A stretch of DNA of 64,000 nucleotides from JAWXBR01 sp034440235 (GTDB taxonomy: Bacteria > Bacteroidota > Ignavibacteria > Kapaibacteriales > Kapaibacteriaceae): assembly GCA_034440235.1 (NCBI GenBank), contig JAWXBR010000053.1, positions 1 to 64,000 on the forward strand, read 5' to 3'. The stretch's first letter is position 1, and each line of letters starts with the position of its first letter. The translations under genes were made by a program, and so were the position numbers. The notes beneath the pieces are model-generated. The model was not told the origin of the DNA and did no database searches. It was given only the letters and a program-made list of their open reading frames with translations. Below, piece after piece: positions 7,003 to 15,323 of this stretch.

Positions 7003-8034
7003 ATGGCTGTCCGGAAGAAGATTCTCTTCGTTTGTGGGTCTATGAACCAGACCACGACGATGCATAAGATCTCACGTTACCTTGCGGACCACGATCTGTG
7101 GTTCACACCGTGCTATACCGATGGATTCCTTAGAGTCCTTGAACGCAACCGTATGATTGAATGGACGGTTGCCGGACTTGGATTTCAGGAACGTGCCGTC
7201 GAATACTGTAGAAAGAACGAATTACAAGTCGATGTCGGTGGAAGCCTGCATGATTACGATCTAGTCGTTACATGCAGCGATCTCGTAGTTCCAAAAAACA
7301 TCAGATACAAACGCATCGTGCTTGTACAAGAGGGGATGACAGATCCAGAGAACTTCGCCTTCTATCTTGTGAAGTACCTCGGTCTTCCACGCTACATAGC
7401 ATCGACTTCCACATTTGGAATGTCGGATGCGTATGTCCGCTTCTGTGTCGCCTCCTCAGGGTATCGAGACGTATTCGTTCGCAAGGGCGCACGTTATGAT
7501 AAGATGACAGTGACTGGTATTCCGAATTTTGATAACTGTAAACAGTTTTTAGACGAACCGTTTGAGCATGATAACTACGTCCTCGTAGCTACCTCTGATT
7601 CTCGCGAAACCTTCAAAATTGAAAACCGCAAGAAGTTCATCGAAAATGCTCTACGAATCGCTGATGGCCGAAAGACAATCTTCAAACTTCATCCGAATGA
7701 AAACATCGATCGAGCAACCAAAGAGATAGAGCGCTGGGCCCCTAATGCTCTTGTTTATCACAGTTGCGATATCAACAGAATGATTGCTCATTGTGATACG
7801 CTCATAACGCGATTCTCAACGGTTGTATATGTCGGAATTGCCCTCAACAAAGAAGTCTATAGCGAGTTCGACATCGAAATGCTTCGCCGGTGCTGTCCTG
7901 AACAGAATGGTGGCCGCTCAGCAGAGCGAATTGCAGAGGTATGCGAGGAAGTGCTCGACCGCAAGAACCTCGTTATTCCTGTCTCGATGAGTTTTCCAAG
8001 TCGCGCAACGTCACATAAAACAGTTCAAGCATGA
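7003..8034 (+). CDS. GT-B-type glycosyltransferase-like protein
   Basis: A 343-residue soluble protein opening the glycan operon. ATG 7003 is chosen because AGAGGAG (6991-6997) lies just upstream. It has a Rossmann-like first strand (KKILFVCGS, 5-13). It also has QEG at 109-111, HP at 230-231 within FKLHPNE, and Ser-Thr at 272-273 in TRFSTVVYVG. The order acidic-Gly, His-Pro, Ser-Ser/Thr resembles that of bacterial GT-B sialyl- and Kdo-type transferases. CDP-glycerol phosphotransferases share the His-Pro and Ser-Ser/Thr elements. Overlap with the next gene (ATGA) and linkage to a synthase and a cytidylyltransferase suggest it transfers, or helps make, the CMP-activated sugar. This is inference; the family is not certain. 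Confidence 0.55.
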   Translation: MAVRKKILFVCGSMNQTTTMHKISRYLADHDLWFTPCYTDGFLRVLERNRMIEWTVAGLGFQERAVEYCRKNELQVDVGGSLHDYDLVVTCSDLVVPKNIRYKRIVLVQEGMTDPENFAFYLVKYLGLPRYIASTSTFGMSDAYVRFCVASSGYRDVFVRKGARYDKMTVTGIPNFDNCKQFLDEPFEHDNYVLVATSDSRETFKIENRKKFIENALRIADGRKTIFKLHPNENIDRATKEIERWAPNALVYHSCDINRMIAHCDTLITRFSTVVYVGIALNKEVYSEFDIEMLRRCCPEQNGGRSAERIAEVCEEVLDRKNLVIPVSMSFPSRATSHKTVQA

Positions 8035-8840
8035 ACATTGTCGTTGTTTGTCAAGCACGATTGGGTTCTACAAGGTTACCAAGGAAGGTTTTCCTTCCTC
8101 TTGCTGGGAAGCCGGTTATCGCGCGTTTCATGGAACGAGTAACACGATCGCGCCTCGCTACGACTGTGGTTGTCGCAACGACGACCGACGCGGTAGATGA
8201 GCCTCTAGTCAAAGAGTGCACAGCGCTGGGATATGAAGTCTTCAGAGGGCATCCCACCGACCTCCTCGATCGACATTACCAAGTTGGAAAACACTACGAA
8301 GCTGATGTGGTTGTGAAAATCCCGTCAGACTGCCCCCTCATAGACCCCTCCATTATCGATGGTGTGCTTAGCGTGTATCTCGCTAACAGTACAGACGTCG
8401 ACTTTGTTAGCAATCTGCATCCTGCGACGTATCCCGACGGCAATGATGTCGAAGTCATGACGATGCCTATACTCGAAACTGCGTGGCAACGTGCGTCTCG
8501 GGCTTTCGAACGTGAACACACAACACCATGGTTCTGGGATGGCAATCCCGACGTGCGTTGTGTGAACGTATCGTGGCCCACGGGTGCCGACCTAAGTATG
8601 TCGCACCGGTGGACACTAGACTATCCCGAAGACTACCAATTCATCAACGCGGTGTACAACGCATTATATCCTCAAAACCCTGCCTTCAGCCTCGAAGATG
8701 TTCTTAGTTTGGTACGTGATCGGCCAGAGATTACAGCACTCAACGCACACCTTGCAGGTGTGAACTGGTACCGAAATCATCTAGATGAACTGCAAACCAT
8801 AAGTGTACACGAAACGCGCCAAGCCCCATTGGAAGCCTAA
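8031..8840 (+). CDS. SpsF/NeuA-like cytidylyltransferase
   Basis: Nucleotidyltransferase of the acylneuraminate/SpsF family, 269 residues. The N-terminal signature QARLGSTRLPRKV at residues 8-20 is the CTP-binding loop, and KIPSDCPLIDP around residue 100 is the second family motif. It is expected to attach CMP to a 2-keto-3-deoxy sugar acid. The ATG overlaps the stop of the preceding gene by 4 bp, and its TAA overlaps the next ATG by 1 bp, so these genes are translated as a unit. The exact sugar is unknown. Confidence 0.8.
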   Translation: MNIVVVCQARLGSTRLPRKVFLPLAGKPVIARFMERVTRSRLATTVVVATTTDAVDEPLVKECTALGYEVFRGHPTDLLDRHYQVGKHYEADVVVKIPSDCPLIDPSIIDGVLSVYLANSTDVDFVSNLHPATYPDGNDVEVMTMPILETAWQRASRAFEREHTTPWFWDGNPDVRCVNVSWPTGADLSMSHRWTLDYPEDYQFINAVYNALYPQNPAFSLEDVLSLVRDRPEITALNAHLAGVNWYRNHLDELQTISVHETRQAPLEA

Positions 8841-9697
8841 TGAACAAGTCAGAGCTAGAAGATCTACAACGCATAGCACTTCGTGTGCGTGAACACATTC
8901 TGCGAATGTCTACCGATGGCGGTTGTTTTACGGGTGCTTCGTTGTCGTGTGCAGACCTTCTCGTTTTCCTGTATAGTCGTTTCTTGAACGTTACGCCAGA
9001 GACGCTGTCCGCGCCTGACCGTGATTACTTGTTGTTGTCGAAAGGCCACGATGTACCGGCACTGTATGGCGTCTTCGCCGAATTGGGCTTTCTCGATCCA
9101 GAACGGTTAAAGAACCATCTCAAAACAACCGATCACATTTACTGGCATCCCAATCGTGCAATCCCGGGAATTGAATTCCATTCTGGTTCATTGGGCCATC
9201 TCTTGTCTGTATCGATTGGCATCGCTACCGACATCAAACTGCGTGAGGGCAACAACCGCGTTGTTGTTGTTTTAGGTGATGGCGAGTTGAACGAAGGCAC
9301 TATCTGGGAAGGATGTCTTACTGCAAACGCCTGGAAACTCGACAACCTTATTGCAGTTGTCGATCGCAATCACTTTCAGGCAAACATTCGCACAGAAGAG
9401 CTTATTCCGTTAGAGCCGATAGTAGACAAGTTTAAAGCCTTTGGATGGAACGTGATGAGTGTCGACGGACATGATTACAACGCACTAGACGAAACCTTCG
9501 CTTCATGGAAACCTGGCACAGGTAGACCAACGGTAGTGGTTGCATCAACACAGCGTGGACGAGGCGTTCCTTCTATTGCCGAACGAGCAGACAGATGGTT
9601 TTGCAATTTTACACATGATGAGGTGGAACAGTTGATCGGTGAATTGCACGGTGAAGCATCAGCCGACCTTACCTCAGAAACTCTGATTGTTCGCTAA
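8840..9697 (+). CDS. Transketolase, N-terminal (TPP-binding) subunit
   Basis: The first half of a split transketolase, 285 residues. LSKGH is at 66-70, GIEFHSGSLGH at about 110-120, and the thiamine diphosphate motif GDGELNEG starts at 146 and ends around VVDRNHFQ near 180. It forms an active enzyme with the next gene product, which supplies the pyrimidine-binding half. Transketolases move a two-carbon ketol unit between sugar phosphates. Its place inside a glycan operon suggests a dedicated role in building a sugar precursor. Start and stop are overlapped by both neighbours (TAATG). Confidence 0.9.
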   Translation: MNKSELEDLQRIALRVREHILRMSTDGGCFTGASLSCADLLVFLYSRFLNVTPETLSAPDRDYLLLSKGHDVPALYGVFAELGFLDPERLKNHLKTTDHIYWHPNRAIPGIEFHSGSLGHLLSVSIGIATDIKLREGNNRVVVVLGDGELNEGTIWEGCLTANAWKLDNLIAVVDRNHFQANIRTEELIPLEPIVDKFKAFGWNVMSVDGHDYNALDETFASWKPGTGRPTVVVASTQRGRGVPSIAERADRWFCNFTHDEVEQLIGELHGEASADLTSETLIVR

Positions 9698-10650
9698 TGA
9701 ATCGTTACGAAGAACTGCTTCTCGATCTCGTCAACACAGATGAACGTATCATTATCCTGACTGCGGAAAATCGTGGCCACATGCGCACGATACCTGCCCA
9801 CTTGGGTAAACGCTTTATGGATGTTGGCATCGCCGAACAAACCATGATTGGTGCCGCCGCAGGTCTTGCTGTGCGTGGACGTATTGTGTTAACACATGCT
9901 CTTGCATCGTTTGTGACACTGCGTCCGTTCGAATTCATTCGCGACGACGTAGGCATTCCAAACCTATCGGTGATTATGGTCGGTATGGTTCCAGGCTTTC
10001 TTTCTGATGGCAACGGTCCAACCCATCAAGCGGTAGACGATGTAGGTCTCATGCGAGGAATTCCGAATGTAGGCGTGTTTTGTCCGGCCGACGAAGACGA
10101 CTTCATCATTGGCATGCGCGACATCATCCTGAGCGAACGACCCTTCTACGTCCGGTATATCAATACTCCTGCTTGTGTCGAACACGACAAAAATTTTTCG
10201 ATTGGCAAGGCGGAGATTGTCAAGGGGCAAGGAATGGGTCAGCGTGACATCACCATCCTTACCTATGGCCTACTCCTTAAGCAATCGATGCAGGCAGCGG
10301 AGATTCTCGAGTCGCACGGCCTAAGCGTGCAGGTCGTGAACATGCGTACGCTTAAGCCTATAGACACAGAAGTGTTGTTGAACGCTGCAGCTGAAAGTTC
10401 ACTTGTTGTAACAGTCGAAGATCATTTCAAGAATGGCGGCCTCTATTCCATTCTTGCCGAGACCGTGCTCGATAATCAAACTCCTTGTCGAGCATTGGCA
10501 ATTGCACTCGAAGAACGATGGTTCAGACCTGCATTGTTAGCCGACGTACTCGAGTACGAAGGTTTTACAGGCGAACAGATTGCTGTGCGTATTCAACGCG
10601 CACTTGAGCTTCAACCCAAGGACTCGTATGCCGAACTCCGTCTCTCTTAA
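9697..10650 (+). CDS. Transketolase, C-terminal (pyrimidine-binding) subunit
   Basis: The second half of the split transketolase, 317 residues, with the pyrimidine-binding domain and C-terminal domain. Visible motifs are FMDVGIAEQTMIGAAAG (about residues 35-51), which contains the catalytic Glu of the family, and DGNGPTHQAVDDVGLMR near 105-122. TYGLLLKQSMQAAEIL begins the C-terminal domain. The start overlaps the stop of the N-terminal subunit by 1 bp, and the aminotransferase start lies 23 bp inside its 3' end. The length is typical for split forms. Confidence 0.9.
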   Translation: MNRYEELLLDLVNTDERIIILTAENRGHMRTIPAHLGKRFMDVGIAEQTMIGAAAGLAVRGRIVLTHALASFVTLRPFEFIRDDVGIPNLSVIMVGMVPGFLSDGNGPTHQAVDDVGLMRGIPNVGVFCPADEDDFIIGMRDIILSERPFYVRYINTPACVEHDKNFSIGKAEIVKGQGMGQRDITILTYGLLLKQSMQAAEILESHGLSVQVVNMRTLKPIDTEVLLNAAAESSLVVTVEDHFKNGGLYSILAETVLDNQTPCRALAIALEERWFRPALLADVLEYEGFTGEQIAVRIQRALELQPKDSYAELRLS

Positions 10651-11974
10651 TCAGGATTACCCGCTTATCCACGCATCGACAGCACTACTCGATCGTGCCG
10701 AAACGCTCATTCCATGCGCCACGCAGACCCTTGCCAAGGGTCCGGCTCAAAACGTGCGCGGAGTTGCACCTGTATACGTTCAGAGAGGAAAGGGAAGTCA
10801 TGTATGGGATGTAGACGGCAACGAATTCATCGATTACACAATGGGTGTAGGACCACTTTCATTGGGCTATTGTGTTGACGTTGTCGACAATGCAATTCGT
10901 GAACAGTTAAACGACGGCATTACGTTTTCGTTGATGCATCCTCTCGAAGTGGAAGTCGCAGAACTAATTCGCGAAGTTGTTCCTAACGTCGAGAGTGTTC
11001 GATACAGCAAGACCGGATGCGACGTCACAACCGCAGCTGTGCGCCTCGCACGTGCATTTACAGGCAAAAACACCGTGCTCTGTTGTGGATATCATGGTTG
11101 GCACGACTGGTATATCGGAGTTACCGATCGCAATCGTGGCATACCCGAAGTTGTAAAAGATCTTACCTACACGTTCAACTACAACGACATCGAAAGTGTG
11201 CTTAACTCTATCGATGACGATACAGCCGCAATTATTCTCGAGCCGGTTGTGTTCGATGAACCAACGAATGGTTTCCTTCATGCGTTGAGAGACGTGTGCG
11301 ACGAAAAGGGCATCCTCCTCATCTTTGATGAAATGTGGACGGGGTTCCGCCTGGCCCTTGGTGGCGCACAGGAATACTTCGGCGTGCGAGCAGACCTTGT
11401 ATGCTTCTCGAAAGCTGTAGCCAACGGAATGCCACTGAGTATACTATGTGGACGCGCCGATGTCATGGCACTACTCGAACACGATGTCTTCTTTTTTACA
11501 ACGTTTGGTGGTGAAGCATTGTCGTTAGCGGCAGCTAAGGCAACCATAAACTTCATGCGTGAAAACGATGTGGTTGGTAGGCTGGCTGCGAACGGACTTA
11601 GGCTTAGAGACGGATACAATGCGATCGCAGAAGAACTGGGCATGACCTATACGCGTGCGAAGGGCTTCCCTTGCCGCAGTATCATGGTCTTTGATGCATC
11701 TGCAGGTAATCCGCTGCTCATGAAATCGTACGTGCAACAGGAGATGATAAAGCGTGGTGTACTGTGGGGTGGCTTTCATAACATGTCGTATGCACATGAT
11801 GATGCCGACATCGATTATACACTCAGCGCATACCGTCAGGTACTTCCACTCTTGCACGCAGCAGTCGAATCCCAATCATTGGAAACTGTACTCAGAGGCG
11901 ACTCCGTGGCCGCAGTGTTTCGTAAAACAAGCAATTTCAATACAAAGCCAAAACGAAACGGCGTGTCCGCATGA
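10628..11974 (+). CDS. Class III PLP aminotransferase, glutamate-1-semialdehyde aminomutase-like
   Basis: A 448-residue fold-type I PLP enzyme. PLP contacts are Asp234 in IFDEMW (232-237) and the Schiff-base Lys262 in LVCFSKAVANGMPLS. RYSKTGCDVTTAAVRLARA (about 125-143) and CGYHGWHDWY (153-162) are family signatures. ATG 10628 (MPNSVSLNQD) is preferred over an upstream in-frame start at 10580, because the head then aligns with the family and the overlap with transketolase is only 23 bp. HemL itself makes 5-aminolevulinate. In a glycan operon this member more probably aminates a keto-sugar or sugar semialdehyde. Confidence 0.8.
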   Translation: MPNSVSLNQDYPLIHASTALLDRAETLIPCATQTLAKGPAQNVRGVAPVYVQRGKGSHVWDVDGNEFIDYTMGVGPLSLGYCVDVVDNAIREQLNDGITFSLMHPLEVEVAELIREVVPNVESVRYSKTGCDVTTAAVRLARAFTGKNTVLCCGYHGWHDWYIGVTDRNRGIPEVVKDLTYTFNYNDIESVLNSIDDDTAAIILEPVVFDEPTNGFLHALRDVCDEKGILLIFDEMWTGFRLALGGAQEYFGVRADLVCFSKAVANGMPLSILCGRADVMALLEHDVFFFTTFGGEALSLAAAKATINFMRENDVVGRLAANGLRLRDGYNAIAEELGMTYTRAKGFPCRSIMVFDASAGNPLLMKSYVQQEMIKRGVLWGGFHNMSYAHDDADIDYTLSAYRQVLPLLHAAVESQSLETVLRGDSVAAVFRKTSNFNTKPKRNGVSA

Positions 11975-12783
11975 ATGCGCTCGACCTCTTTCGACTAGAT
12001 GGCAAGGTCGCCGTTGTTACGGGTGCAGCCGGGCTAATCGGACGCAATCATTGTCAGGCGCTGGCAGATGCCGGCGCAATTGTTATTGCATGCGATCTCG
12101 ATGAAGGGGCTGCCGCAGACGTTGCTTCAACATTAGGTCCGTTGCATGCAGGCAAGGGGCTTGACATCACGAATCCAGGTTCGCTTACAGCCCTGCGTGC
12201 CGATTTACTTAAGCGTCATGGTGCAATTGACATCCTAGTCAATAACGCAGCTATCAACGACATGGTCGAAAATCCTACGCAGGCGGCAGAGTTGTCCAAG
12301 TTCGAGAATTACCCTCTAACATTATGGAAGCGTGTTCTTGACGTTAACGTCACTGGTGTCTTTCTGTGTTGTCAGGTGTTCGGTACAGGAATGGCAGAAA
12401 AAGGCTCCGGAAGTATTATAAATATTGCTTCTACCTATGGTGTTGTTGCACCTGATCAATCGATCTATAAAACTCCGGATGGGGAGCAACCGTTTTTCAA
12501 GAGTGCAGCATATCCAACGAGTAAGGGCGCTGTAATAATGCTCTCAAAATTCCTTGCGACGTATTGGGGTAGCAAAGGTGTTCGTGTCAATACACTTTCA
12601 CCCGGTGGTGTAGAGAACAATCAGGCACCGTATTTCATCGAGAACTATTCAGCAAAGACGCCCCTTGGCCGAATGGCAGCCCCCAACGATTATATGGGTG
12701 CATTGATATTTCTTGCGAGCGATGCGTCTGCGTATTTGACCGGACACAACCTGCTTGTTGACGGTGGTTGGACGGCCTGGTAA
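11971..12783 (+). CDS. Short-chain dehydrogenase/reductase, glycan operon
   Basis: Classical SDR of 270 residues. It has the cofactor motif TGAAGLIG at 17-24, NNAA at 91-94, an active-site Ser around 154, and Tyr181/Lys185 in AAYPTSK. The C-terminal DGGWTAW is usual for the family. The start overlaps the aminotransferase stop (ATGA). It resembles PtmA-type dehydrogenases found near legionaminic acid genes and would oxidise or reduce a sugar intermediate. The substrate is not determined. Confidence 0.85.
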   Translation: MNALDLFRLDGKVAVVTGAAGLIGRNHCQALADAGAIVIACDLDEGAAADVASTLGPLHAGKGLDITNPGSLTALRADLLKRHGAIDILVNNAAINDMVENPTQAAELSKFENYPLTLWKRVLDVNVTGVFLCCQVFGTGMAEKGSGSIINIASTYGVVAPDQSIYKTPDGEQPFFKSAAYPTSKGAVIMLSKFLATYWGSKGVRVNTLSPGGVENNQAPYFIENYSAKTPLGRMAAPNDYMGALIFLASDASAYLTGHNLLVDGGWTAW

Positions 12784-12828
12784 TAAATAAATTCAAATGA
12801 GACTTCTGCACAAAAAAGGAACACAATC

Positions 12829-13767
12829 ATGAGCGAACGAATTGTAAGAATCGGTGACCGAGAAATAGGTGATGGTCAGCCTACATACGTCATCGCCGAA
12901 ATTGGAATCAATCACAACGGTTCGGTCGAAGTCGCCAAGGCCATGATTGCAGGGGCGGTAGAAGCTGGTGCCGATTGCGTAAAGTTCCAGAAGCGCACGC
13001 CGGAAATATGTGTTCCACTTGATCAGCGGCTAGTTGAGCGCGACACGCCGTGGGGTCGTATGACATACATTGATTACAGACACAAAGTAGAGTTTACTGC
13101 AGAACAGTATGGTGATATCGATCGTTATTGCAAAAAGAACGGCATCGACTGGACTGTGTCATGCTGGGATGAGGGCGCAGTTGACTTTATGGAAGAACAC
13201 TTCGACGTGCCGTTTTATAAAGCTGCATCCGCATCGTTAACTGACTTGCCTCTGCTACGCCGAATGCAGTCCTCTGGCAAGGCCCTGATTGTCTCTACAG
13301 GGATGTCGACAACTGAGGAGATTACAAACGCCATAGAAAGTCTCGATAGAAACCGTTTGCTAGTAGCACATGCAACTTCTTCGTACCCATGTCCACCAGA
13401 AGAACTCAACCTTCGTATGATTTCGACCCTGCGTGAGAACTATCCTGATATTCCAATCGGATATTCTGGTCATGAAACTGGTCTGGCAACGACATATGCA
13501 ACGATTGCTCTTGGCGCCTCGTTCATTGAGCGTCATATTACACTCGACCGTGCCATGTGGGGGACCGATCAGGCAGCAAGTGTAGAACTGGGCGGACTAC
13601 TGCGCCTTGTTCGTGATATCCGTGATATCGAGACTGCACTCGGTGATGGAGTAAAGCGCGTTTACGAGAGCGAGATGAGTTCACGTAAGAAACTTCGTCG
13701 AGTTGTCTCATCGAATAGAGTCGAAGAAAAGAACGGCGTTGAGAAAACTAATGGAGTGCAGACATAA
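12829..13767 (+). CDS. neuB: NeuB-type ulosonic acid synthase lacking a SAF domain
   Basis: A PEP-condensing synthase of the NeuB family, which makes nine-carbon or related 2-keto-3-deoxy acids. The TIM-barrel part covers residues 1 to about 285. Family segments are YVIAEIGINHNG (20-31), CVKFQKRTPE (50-59), STGMST (156-161), ATSSYPCP (182-189), GYSGHETG (211-218) and ERHITLDRAMWGTDQAAS (234-251). At 312 residues it ends soon after the barrel. The C-terminal SAF/antifreeze-like domain of sialic acid synthases (about 60 residues) is missing and replaced by a short charged tail. A good ribosome binding site (AAAAGGA before ATG 12829) and a 45-bp gap separate it from the SDR gene. Confidence 0.85.
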   Translation: MSERIVRIGDREIGDGQPTYVIAEIGINHNGSVEVAKAMIAGAVEAGADCVKFQKRTPEICVPLDQRLVERDTPWGRMTYIDYRHKVEFTAEQYGDIDRYCKKNGIDWTVSCWDEGAVDFMEEHFDVPFYKAASASLTDLPLLRRMQSSGKALIVSTGMSTTEEITNAIESLDRNRLLVAHATSSYPCPPEELNLRMISTLRENYPDIPIGYSGHETGLATTYATIALGASFIERHITLDRAMWGTDQAASVELGGLLRLVRDIRDIETALGDGVKRVYESEMSSRKKLRRVVSSNRVEEKNGVEKTNGVQT

Positions 13768-13768
13768 G

Positions 13769-14596
13769 ATGATTGATTGGCTTACCAGTGTTTACGTAGA
13801 GAGTCCACTAACGTGGTGGACCACTTTTGTCGTTGGTATGGCCGTAGTCTTGCTTGTATTACTGGAACGGTTGATCCCGTATACGAAGGGTCAGCGTTTG
13901 TTACGTGAAGGTCTGCTCAGCGACTTCTTCTGGTATGCTATTGTGCAGAACTATGTTCTCGGTCTCGTGATTTTTGGTGCACTTGCGTATGTAGATGAGT
14001 ACACGACGATAGCTCGATGGACAGCGATACGCGAGCTACCAATTGTGGGGCAGTTGCTCATATTCCTCGTATTGCATGATTTCTATATTTACTGGTTCCA
14101 TCGCTTTCAGCACTCCAGTAAACGATTTTGGCGGATTCATGAGGCACATCATTCAACCAAGGATGTCGATTGGTTAAGTGGCACTCGGTCGCATTCGTTA
14201 GAGATACTGATTAATCAAACCATCGAGTTTGCGCCTATCGTTCTGTGGGCATCGCCAGAGGTTGCTGTACTGAAAGGCTGTGTTGATGCCGTGTGGGGCA
14301 TGTACATACATTCGAACATCGATGTTCGCTCAGGTGTGTTTCAGTATGTAATTAACGGACCTGAAATGCACAGGTGGCATCATGCAACAGACGATGATGC
14401 CCACAACAAGAATTATTCCACGAAGCTTGCTATTTGGGACTGGATATTCGGGACGGCTTACTTACCGTCTCGGCGCAAGCCTGCAGGGTTTGGATTAGGT
14501 GTTAAGTTTCCTAGAAACTATTTCAAGCAGCACGTCTACGCTTTTCGGAAATTTGAAGATGAAGGAAACAACACCGCTGCTAAGTCCGGATCCTGA
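13769..14596 (+). CDS. Fatty acid hydroxylase / sterol desaturase-family membrane protein
   Basis: Membrane di-iron oxygenase of the fatty acid hydroxylase superfamily, 275 residues. The histidine clusters are all present: HDFYIYWFHRFQH, then HEAHHS, and near the C-terminus HRWHH. Three to four hydrophobic segments are visible, including one at residues 15-34 and one around 90-105. The start MIDWLTSV at 13769, just after the neuB stop, is chosen; an in-frame ATG at 13751 is the alternative. It overlaps the phosphoesterase downstream by 38 bp. It probably hydroxylates a lipid or fatty acid chain; the substrate is unknown. Confidence 0.85.
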   Translation: MIDWLTSVYVESPLTWWTTFVVGMAVVLLVLLERLIPYTKGQRLLREGLLSDFFWYAIVQNYVLGLVIFGALAYVDEYTTIARWTAIRELPIVGQLLIFLVLHDFYIYWFHRFQHSSKRFWRIHEAHHSTKDVDWLSGTRSHSLEILINQTIEFAPIVLWASPEVAVLKGCVDAVWGMYIHSNIDVRSGVFQYVINGPEMHRWHHATDDDAHNKNYSTKLAIWDWIFGTAYLPSRRKPAGFGLGVKFPRNYFKQHVYAFRKFEDEGNNTAAKSGS

Positions 14597-15317
14597 GACT
14601 CCGGAAGAACCTATTTTTTTAGATCATGAAGCCGTGGTCGATACGATCATAGTTTCGGATGTTCACCTTGGCTCGAGTGTAAGTAGGAGTAAACGCCTCT
14701 TAGAACTTTTACGAGCATATTCCTATCATCGCCTTATCCTCAATGGCGATGTCTTCGACGACTTGAACTTTAACAGGCTTACGAAGGAAGACTGGCGGTT
14801 CCTCTCCTACATCCGAAAAATGTCGAACCCGAAGAGGGGAGTGAATGTTGTCTGGGTTATCGGTAATCATGACGGTGGTGTTGCTGAAATACTCTCGCAC
14901 CTACTTGGTGTGCCCGTGCATGAAGAGTATGTATGGGAAGCAGGTGGGCTGCGATGTCTTGCAATTCACGGACATCAATTCGATAAGTGGATTACCGAGC
15001 ATGTTGTCGTTACTGCCGTCGCAAGTACACTGTATTCATGGTTGCAACGGTTGGACCCAGAACATCGCGTAAGCAGGTGGGTAAAACGTACGAGTAAAAA
15101 ATGGCTTCGTCTAAGCGATAAGGTTGCGAACGACGCAATTGAGCACGGGCGTAAACACCACGGTGCAGACATTGTGTTCTGCGGACACACCCACCAATTC
15201 ACCGACCGCGTGATAGGGCGCGGTCGGTATATCAATTCTGGGTGTTGGACAGATAAGCCATCGCAATACGTTACCATCTCTCTAAATGGAGAGATAACGT
15301 TGCGTCAGTGTTTGTAA
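14559..15317 (+). CDS. LpxH-like calcineurin-family metallophosphoesterase
   Basis: A 252-residue metallophosphoesterase resembling UDP-2,3-diacylglucosamine diphosphatase. Metal-binding motifs run in order: SDVHLG, NGDVFDD, GNHDGG, HGHQFD and CGHTH. The start ATG 14559 (MKETTPLL) lies inside the 3' end of the hydroxylase gene. Upstream in-frame starts exist but add no conserved residues. LpxH acts in lipid A synthesis, but homologues with other substrates are common. Pairing with a lipid hydroxylase supports a role in envelope lipid modification, as inference. Confidence 0.8.
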   Translation: MKETTPLLSPDPETPEEPIFLDHEAVVDTIIVSDVHLGSSVSRSKRLLELLRAYSYHRLILNGDVFDDLNFNRLTKEDWRFLSYIRKMSNPKRGVNVVWVIGNHDGGVAEILSHLLGVPVHEEYVWEAGGLRCLAIHGHQFDKWITEHVVVTAVASTLYSWLQRLDPEHRVSRWVKRTSKKWLRLSDKVANDAIEHGRKHHGADIVFCGHTHQFTDRVIGRGRYINSGCWTDKPSQYVTISLNGEITLRQCL

Positions 15318-15323
15318 ATATTG

